Part shown: positions 6,780 through 10,378 of the stretch, piece by piece
How the letters are laid out: every line of letters starts with the position of its first letter
Position numbering within the stretch: the first letter of the stretch is position 1
Assembly (NCBI GenBank): GCA_030640395.1
Contig: DAOWJK010000048.1
Coordinates: 1 to 10,378 of the forward strand
DNA: 10,378 nucleotides
DNA from: Nanobdellota archaeon
GTDB taxonomy: Archaea; Nanobdellota; Nanobdellia; Pacearchaeales; GW2011-AR1
Direction: 5' to 3'
The notes under the pieces: generated by a model
What the model was told of the DNA's origin: nothing
Database searches by the model: none
What the model saw: only the letters and a program-made list of their open reading frames with translations
Translations under genes and position numbers: made by a program

Positions 6780-7083
6780 AAACTTTTAAAAATCAACTTC
6801 ATCTTCCTTTTCTACAATTAAACGCGGTTTGCACGCGACTTCAGTGAGTGTGAGCGAGTTTATTGGGAAGCAGCAAATTGGAGAAATCCATAACGGCTTC
6901 ACAATACAGAAGGAGGAAGTTAGTAACCTCAAACAAAACATTTTAAAACCTAATTTTCACATAATATATATTAAATAAAGTTTCCTCAACTTTCCGTACG
7001 CGACTTCCATCGGATTGCAATAAAGAAATCGCCCACCTGAACAAAAAAGGAAGGATTGTGAAAGGAAACCTTGGTTTCCTTCA
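6780..7083. other. Intergenic region with short repeats, ambiguous small ORFs and the rps17e leader
   Basis: No gene here is secure. ACGCGACTTC occurs at 6833-6842 and again at 6998-7007. The minus strand has a 51-codon ORF (6941 to 6786, MFCLRLLTSS start, EKEDEVDF end), with an AT-rich TATA-like stretch about 25 bases before its ATG but codons atypical of this genome. The plus strand overlaps it with a GTG-started 44-codon ORF (6844-6978) that includes GEIHNGFTIQKEEVSNLKQN and reads more like real protein. At most one is likely to be real, and either could be a remnant. The AT-rich stretch at 6961-6980 (ATAATATATATTAAATAA) could also start rps17e transcription near 7000. Confidence 0.5.
7062..7081 (+). 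promoter_or_regulatory. Hairpin just before the rps17e start codon
   Basis: AAGGAAACC (7062-7070) and GGTTTCCTT (7073-7081) form a perfect 9-bp inverted repeat around TT, probably an 8-bp stem with a four-base loop in RNA. It ends two bases before the ATG at 7084, where it would cover the ribosome landing site. A role in translational control is inference. Confidence 0.5.
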
Positions 7084-7272
7084 ATGGGCAAGATAAAATC
7101 AAAATTAGTAAGAAGAGCAGCCAGCACTTTTTTAAAAAAAGGTGTTGAATTTACTGAAAGTTTTAATAAAAATAAAAAAATTCTCAAGAACACAATGCCA
7201 AGTAAAAAGTTAAGAAATCAGATAGCAGGATTTTTAGCAAGAACAAAAAAACAAGAAAAACAAAACCCATAA
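7084..7272 (+). CDS. rps17e: Small-subunit ribosomal protein eS17 (S17e)
   Basis: S17e belongs to the archaeal/eukaryotic set of 30S proteins and is absent from bacteria, so it is a strong lineage marker. The 62-residue product matches the compact archaeal form: MGKIKSKLVRRAASTFLKKG, then FNKNKKILKN and the diagnostic PSKKLRNQIAGFLARTKK. No clear Shine-Dalgarno or TATA box lies at the spacing seen for the other genes here. Instead a hairpin abuts the ATG and the nearest AT-rich promoter-like block is about 110 bases upstream, which suggests a leader of about 80-90 bases. The TAA stop (7270-7272) directly touches the stop of the convergent membrane-protein gene, followed by a T-run (7276-7282) that could end transcription. 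Confidence 0.95.
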   Translation: MGKIKSKLVRRAASTFLKKGVEFTESFNKNKKILKNTMPSKKLRNQIAGFLARTKKQEKQNP

Positions 7273-7608
7273 TTATTTTTTTGCCCCAGAATTCCGTACA
7301 GAGGGGTACACCAGGCGGTGTTTATTATTCCTTTTCCTCTCACTCGCCTCGTTAGAGGTTCTCGCCTGCGTAGCAGGTTCTCGTGCCCGTTGGGGTATGC
7401 CCTCCTTGGGTATGCCCTTTAGGGTATCAATTTTTTTCTCTAATCTTTTCAAATCTCCTCTGATTAATTCTAAAATTTTCTGCCTCCTCTTATTAAGAAT
7501 CACAAAAATTATCTGAAAAACAAGATAAAGAAAAACAATTCCTCCAAATGCAGCAATAATTTTAGTCAGGCTTTGGGGAAGAGCATAAATTATACTTTCA
7601 TTAACCAT
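7273..7608 (-). CDS. Small single-pass membrane protein with a repeat-encoded C-terminal tail
   Basis: This 111-residue protein has one transmembrane helix (about residues 17-38, IIAAFGGIVFLYLVFQIIFV) followed by positive NKRRQK, which predicts a cytoplasmic C-terminus. A short charged helix, probably a coiled coil, follows (LELIRGDLKRLEKKIDTL). From residue 61 onward most of the tail (KGIPKEGIPQRAREPATQ, then an Arg/Asn/Lys-rich end) is encoded by the micro-hairpin array at 7296-7426, so the original protein was probably about 62 residues. I do not recognise a family. The start is supported by TATAAA (about 7632-7637) some 26 bases upstream. That region also carries the divergent tRNA promoter. 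Confidence 0.75.
   Translation of the reverse strand: MVNESIIYALPQSLTKIIAAFGGIVFLYLVFQIIFVILNKRRQKILELIRGDLKRLEKKIDTLKGIPKEGIPQRAREPATQARTSNEASERKRNNKHRLVYPSVRNSGAKK
7296..7426. repeat. Array of tandem micro-hairpins
   Basis: Read on the plus strand, there are several tiny palindromes: ACACC-AGGC-GGTGT (7308-7321); CCTC-GTTA-GAGG (7347-7358) and CCTGC-GTA-GCAGG (7365-7377), each followed by the identical spacer TTCTCG; then three directly abutting units TGCCC-loop-GGGTA (7384-7397, 7398-7412, 7413-7426) with loops GTTG, TCCTT and TTTA. Stems differ but stay paired. The array is much richer in G+C than its surroundings. It lies wholly inside the C-terminal codons of the membrane-protein gene. 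A relative is inside leuS. Confidence 0.8.
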
Positions 7609-7652
7609 GATTTTTTTAAGAAAAATAGATTTATAAAATTTACCTCAAAACT

Positions 7653-7658
7653 TTTAAA
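7653..7658 (+). promoter_or_regulatory. TATA box of the tRNA-CAU gene
   Basis: TTTAAA in CTTTTAAATTAAG is centred about 24.5 bases before the first base of the tRNA at 7680. It lies back to back with the TATAAA that serves the divergent membrane-protein gene. Confidence 0.55.
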
Positions 7659-7679
7659 TTAAGTTTTTCTAATAATATC

Positions 7680-7770
7680 GGCTCTGTAGCTCAGTGTTTA
7701 GAGTGCCGCTCTCATGAAATCTTAGATTTGAGAAAGGCGGAAGTCGAGAGTTAAATTCTCTCCAGAGCCA
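7680..7770 (+). tRNA. tRNA with CAU anticodon (Met or Ile2), 18-base intron
   Basis: The acceptor stem is GGCTCTG (7680-7686) with CAGAGCC (7763-7769), discriminator A at 7770, and no encoded CCA. D stem GCTC/GAGT, anticodon stem CCGCT/GGCGG and T stem GAGAG/CTCTC all pair. The anticodon CAT is at 7713-7715. Between the anticodon-stem strands lies a textbook bulge-helix-bulge: central helix CTCA/TGAG, bulges TGA and AAA, and inner stem AATC/GATT with loop TTA. Cleavage after the second bulge base removes 7717-7734 at the canonical 37/38 position and gives loop CUCAUGA; cleavage one base earlier would give the usual CUCAUAA. D-loop AGTGTTTA and T-loop TTAAATT replace the usual G19-C56 pair by T19-A56. 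It lacks the three G-C pairs of an initiator, so elongator Met or Ile2 is likely. Confidence 0.9.
7717..7734 (+). other. tRNA intron removed by EndA
   Basis: The 18 bases lie between the two three-base bulges of the bulge-helix-bulge motif at position 37/38. The exact ends depend on whether cleavage follows the first or second base of each bulge; a shift of one base would give 7716-7733. Confidence 0.75.
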
Positions 7771-7772
7771 TT

Positions 7773-8174
7773 TTAAATTCTCTGTTTTATTTTTTCTGCA
7801 ATGTCTATCATCTCTTTATCTGAAAATTTTAAAACTTTAGAAATATCAATAAAATCACCATGCCCGTCGTCTTTAAATCGGGGGATTAACCAAACATGTG
7901 CGTGTGGAACTTCTTCCCCAATTACTAAAGAAACAACCCATTCAGTATCCATTGCTTTCCTTATTGCATTTGCTATTTTATTAACAACTTCAAAATACTC
8001 TCCAACATTTGGCATGTCCCAAACCCAACGACAATGCTTTTTTGGAATCACCAAGGTATGTCCTTTGTTTTTAGGAGTTACGTCAAGAAAAGCGAGGAAA
8101 TTCTCATCCTCATAAATCTTATAACAAGGAATTTCTCCTTTTGCAATTTTACAAAAAACACATTCTTCATTCAT
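7773..8174 (-). CDS. HIT-family nucleotide hydrolase or transferase
   Basis: HIT proteins act on the alpha-phosphate of nucleotides, for example adenosine phosphoramidates or dinucleoside polyphosphates. The 133-residue protein has the Hint-like order: CVFCKIAKGEIPCYKIYED (Cys5 and Cys8 of the zinc site), FLDVTPKNKGHTLVIPKKH, and the active-site segment EVPHAHVWLIPRF. The signature normally reads H-x-H-x-H; here it is His91, His93 and Trp95, so the middle histidine, the nucleophile in characterised Hint proteins, is kept and the third is replaced. GalT-type relatives also lack the third histidine. A TTTAAA (8196-8201) about 25 bases before the ATG suggests a leaderless mRNA. The 3' end lies 2 bases from the end of the convergent tRNA gene. 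Confidence 0.93.
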   Translation of the reverse strand: MNEECVFCKIAKGEIPCYKIYEDENFLAFLDVTPKNKGHTLVIPKKHCRWVWDMPNVGEYFEVVNKIANAIRKAMDTEWVVSLVIGEEVPHAHVWLIPRFKDDGHGDFIDISKVLKFSDKEMIDIAEKIKQRI

Positions 8175-8195
8175 ACAAAAATAAAAAACTTTCAG

Positions 8196-8201
8196 TTTAA
8201 A
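8196..8201 (-). promoter_or_regulatory. TATA box of the HIT gene
   Basis: TTTAAA, within CTTTTTAAAC on the minus strand, is centred 24.5 bases before the ATG at 8174. Confidence 0.5.
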
Positions 8202-8232
8202 AAGATATTGAAAAATAAAAAATATTTAAAAC

Positions 8233-8424
8233 TTATCTTCTCTTTCTTCTCGCAGGTTTCTTTTTCGCTTTTCTCTTCACAACTTTTCTCTTAACTGCTT
8301 TTTTCTTTGGTTTCTTTTTTACAGCAGCAACAGCTTTCTTCTTTTGTGCTTCAAGTTTTGACACTTGTTTCTTAATCTGTTTTATTCTTAAAGCAAGTTG
8401 CTTAGGAGTCTTTGCTTTTGCCAT
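8233..8424 (-). CDS. Small, extremely basic Lys/Arg-rich protein
   Basis: The 63-residue product starts MAKAKTPKQLALRIKQIKKQ, a probable amphipathic helix, and ends in a tail of repeated K/R clusters (KKKPKKKAVKRK, RKAKKKPARRKRR) spaced by Ala, Val and Pro. Such tails resemble histone H1 or other nucleic-acid-packing proteins, so binding to DNA or RNA is likely but unproven. It has the clearest Shine-Dalgarno in the window: GAGGTGAT on the minus strand (8438-8431), six bases before the ATG. A TTTAAA at 8469-8474 lies 47 bases before the ATG, giving a leader of about 20 bases. It follows glyS on the same strand after 137 bases, probably with its own promoter. Confidence 0.82.
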   Translation of the reverse strand: MAKAKTPKQLALRIKQIKKQVSKLEAQKKKAVAAVKKKPKKKAVKRKVVKRKAKKKPARRKRR

Positions 8425-8430
8425 ATTTAT

Positions 8431-8438
8431 ATCACCTC
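8431..8438 (-). promoter_or_regulatory. Shine-Dalgarno site of the basic protein gene
   Basis: GAGGTGAT, complementary to the 3' end of 16S rRNA, sits six bases before the ATG at 8424 and decides that start. It stands out because most other genes here appear leaderless. Confidence 0.8.
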
Positions 8439-8561
8439 AATTTAATTAATCATATTAAGAATTCATTATTTAAAAATCTTTTGTCATTACAAAAGCTTTT
8501 AGATAAAACAAACATGATGTCTAAAAAACTTTTTATCATCAAATTTACCGACGACAAAAAA

Positions 8562-10223
8562 CTACTTAATCAACTTTCCCGCACTCCTAAATTCAACTTC
8601 CCCGTTAATTAACTTTCTTAATACATCTTTAAGTTCAGAAATTTTCACACGAATTTGCTTTGTAGTATTTCTGTTACGAATAGTCACGTCTTTATTTTTC
8701 AAAGAATCCCCGTCGACAGTTATACAAAAGGGCGTTCCAATTTCATCGTTCCGTGCATATCTTCTTCCAATACTTCCGGACTTGTCATAAACAACATTCC
8801 ATTCTTTTTTCAAATCATTAAACACCTCTTCAGAAATTTTCTCAAACTTTTTTTGCCTGACAATCGGAAAAATTGCTGCTTTAACAGGCGCGAGTTTTGG
8901 AGGAAGTTTCAAAATAGTTTCTCCTTTTTTATTTTTTGTATACGCTTTTGTCAGTAAAGCTAAAAAAACTCTCTCCATTCCAAAAGTAGGTTCAATCACT
9001 CTCGGTAAAACCTTCTTCCCTGTTTTCACATCAAAAATTTCCATTTTCTCTTTGCTCTCCTTCTCATGCTGTGTCAAATCATACTGTCCTCTGTTTGCAT
9101 TACCTGCAACTTCTTTAGAACCAAAAGGATATTCATAATCAATATCAAATGTTGCAGAAGAATAAAAAGCTCTCTCATAATCCATGTGCTCCCTTATTTT
9201 TATTTCGGTTAATCCTAAACTATAAAACCATAAAATTTGTTCAGCCAACCAATAAGCATGCCACTCTTCAAATTTTTTTTCTTTTAACATCTTTTCGATA
9301 CTTGTTTCCTTCAATGTCTCTTTCTTTTTCTCCTGTGTTTGTGCATCAAGTAATTTTAATCTCAATTTTAAATGCTTATCTTTAAGTAAATCACATTTCA
9401 TTTCTTCAGGATGAATAAAAAATTCAAATTCTCCCATATGAAATTCCCTGCACCTAAACAAAAAGTCTCTTGGAGAAATTTCATTCCTAAAACATCTTCC
9501 AATCTGCGCAATGCCAAAAGGTAGTTTCATCCTGGAAGTTTGTTGAATTAATTTAAAATCCATAAACATTCCCTGAGCAGTTTCCCCCCGAAGATAAGCA
9601 TCACTTTTATCCAATGCTCCGACATTTGTCTTAAACAAAAGATTAAATTCTCCTGTTTTTTTATAATCCCCTCCGCAAGCACATTTTACTTTTCCAAATT
9701 CATTGACTTCTAACTTTGTTGATTTTTTGCAATTTTTACAAACAACTGCCAAATCTTTAAATCCGGTAATATGCCCTGAAGCTTTCCATGTTCTTGGATG
9801 AGAAATAATGCTCGCCTCCATCCCTAATATATTTTCTCTTTTGTGAACAAAAAAATCCCACCAATCATCTTTAATATTCTTGAATAATTCAACCCCTAAA
9901 GGTCCAAAATCCCAAAAGCCCGAAAACCCTCCATAAATATCAGAACTCCGAAAAACAAAACCTTTTTCCTTGCAAAAATTCGCAAGCTCTTCTATTGAAA
10001 TTTTTTCATGCCTTAATTTATTTTCTTCCTTCATCTCTATTTTTTTCCCAACTTTTCCTTTCATCATTTTCTTTATTATTTTTTTTGCCTTTTTCTCAGC
10101 TTCTGTTTTTGTTTTCCCAAGATAAGCCAAAGTTTTTGTTTTTACCTTGCCATCAACACGTTTATTTTCATTAAGATAATAATAATCTTTTCCACTGATT
10201 GTTTTCTTAACTATGAACGCCAT
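8562..10223 (-). CDS. glyS: Glycyl-tRNA synthetase with an extra N-terminal module
   Basis: This class II enzyme of the dimeric archaeal/eukaryotic type attaches glycine to tRNA-Gly. The core starts near residue 73 (ISIEELANFCKEKGFVFRSS, DIYGGFSGFWDFGPLG). A four-cysteine zinc knuckle sits at Cys162, 165, 181 and 183. LRGETAQGMF follows at 211-220, then motif 2 (GRCFRNEISPRDFLFRCREF, from 242), motif 3 (EPTFGMERVFLAL, 411-423), and the C-terminal anticodon-binding domain (APVKAAIFPIV to the end, with GRRYARNDEIGTPFCITVD). Residues 1-55 are an added basic module (KDYYYLNENKRVDGKVKTKT, LAYLGKT). The ATG at 10223 lies 8 bases after tRNA-Cys, and a later ATG at residue 64 would drop the module. 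No TATA box fits between the two genes. Confidence 0.96.
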   Translation of the reverse strand: MAFIVKKTISGKDYYYLNENKRVDGKVKTKTLAYLGKTKTEAEKKAKKIIKKMMKGKVGKKIEMKEENKLRHEKISIEELANFCKEKGFVFRSSDIYGGFSGFWDFGPLGVELFKNIKDDWWDFFVHKRENILGMEASIISHPRTWKASGHITGFKDLAVVCKNCKKSTKLEVNEFGKVKCACGGDYKKTGEFNLLFKTNVGALDKSDAYLRGETAQGMFMDFKLIQQTSRMKLPFGIAQIGRCFRNEISPRDFLFRCREFHMGEFEFFIHPEEMKCDLLKDKHLKLRLKLLDAQTQEKKKETLKETSIEKMLKEKKFEEWHAYWLAEQILWFYSLGLTEIKIREHMDYERAFYSSATFDIDYEYPFGSKEVAGNANRGQYDLTQHEKESKEKMEIFDVKTGKKVLPRVIEPTFGMERVFLALLTKAYTKNKKGETILKLPPKLAPVKAAIFPIVRQKKFEKISEEVFNDLKKEWNVVYDKSGSIGRRYARNDEIGTPFCITVDGDSLKNKDVTIRNRNTTKQIRVKISELKDVLRKLINGEVEFRSAGKLIK

Positions 10224-10231
10224 TTAAATTA

Positions 10232-10304
10232 AGCGAAGACCGGGATTCGAACCCGGGAAAATTCGGGCTGCAACCGAATGCAGTAACCGCTGTGCCATCT
10301 TCGC
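10232..10304 (-). tRNA. tRNA-Cys (GCA)
   Basis: On the minus strand, acceptor GCGAAGA (10304-10298) pairs with TCTTCGC (10239-10233), followed by discriminator U73 (10232), the identity base expected for cysteine. The anticodon stem TTCGG/CCGAA encloses loop TTGCAGC with anticodon GCA (10271-10269). The T arm CCGGG-TTCGAAT-CCCGG is standard. The D stem has three pairs plus a C-C mismatch. There is no intron and no encoded CCA. glyS starts 8 bases downstream on the same strand. Confidence 0.96.
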
Positions 10305-10329
10305 ATATTATTATAGAAAAGAGATAATA

Positions 10330-10335
10330 TTTAAA
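10330..10335 (-). promoter_or_regulatory. TATA box of tRNA-Cys, probably also driving glyS
   Basis: TTTAAA is centred about 28 bases before the first tRNA base at 10304. No equivalent box occurs at the right distance before glyS, since that position falls within the tRNA. Confidence 0.5.
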
Positions 10336-10378
10336 TCTTCTCAAAGAATAACTTTCTGTAAGGTCTGTAAGGCAGAGG

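Noticed and set aside
6098..6802. Minus-strand open frame of 234 codons
   Set aside because: It is the antisense of the lysine-rich winged-helix gene; the Phe/Ser/Leu-rich translation is what antisense of Lys/Glu codons gives.
7296..7426. CRISPR array
   Set aside because: Units are too short, stems vary, and there are no unique spacers of regular length.
8512..8612. Plus-strand peptide MMSKKLFIIKFTDDKK onward
   Set aside because: It looks protein-like but overlaps the conserved C-terminus of glyS in antisense and has no promoter or ribosome site.
10355..10372. Tandem TCTGTAAGG, two copies at the right edge
   Set aside because: Only two short copies are seen before the window ends; it could be chance or part of another micro-hairpin site that cannot be judged here.

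Overview
The window comes from an AT-rich archaeon, most likely a small-genome DPANN lineage of the Woesearchaeota/Pacearchaeota type. The archaeal calls are ribosomal protein S17e, a tRNA-splicing endonuclease, a TrmB-like regulator, a tRNA gene with a bulge-helix-bulge intron, and TATA boxes (usually TTTAAA) centred about 25 bases before start codons. The lineage assignment is inference from gene content and style; there is no rRNA to confirm it.

Layout. Bases 1-2270 (minus) hold most of a leucyl-tRNA synthetase that reads like the bacterial type and runs off the left edge. Bases 2345-2639 hold a broken gene. A beta-propeller-like protein (minus, 2698-3726) and a TrmB-like regulator (plus, 3835-4602) diverge from an intergenic region with a clear inverted-repeat operator. 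A Ham1-type NTP pyrophosphatase (minus, 4609-5217) and endA (plus, 5269-5787) diverge from one shared TATA box. A winged-helix protein of unknown function follows (5910-6779), then about 300 bases with short repeats and a leader, then rps17e (7084-7272). A small membrane protein (minus, 7273-7608) abuts rps17e stop to stop, and its C-terminal tail is written by an array of tiny hairpins. An intron-containing tRNA with a CAU anticodon (7680-7770), a HIT protein (minus), a very basic small protein (minus), glycyl-tRNA synthetase (minus, 8562-10223) and tRNA-Cys (minus, 10232-10304) complete the window.

The common theme is translation: two aminoacyl-tRNA synthetases, two tRNAs, the endonuclease that would cut the intron of one of them, and a ribosomal protein. 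The points most worth a second look are the micro-hairpin repeat family found inside two coding sequences, the 8-base junction between tRNA-Cys and glyS, the altered editing pocket of LeuRS, and the odd features of the intron-containing tRNA. I found no defence island, CRISPR array or complete mobile element.
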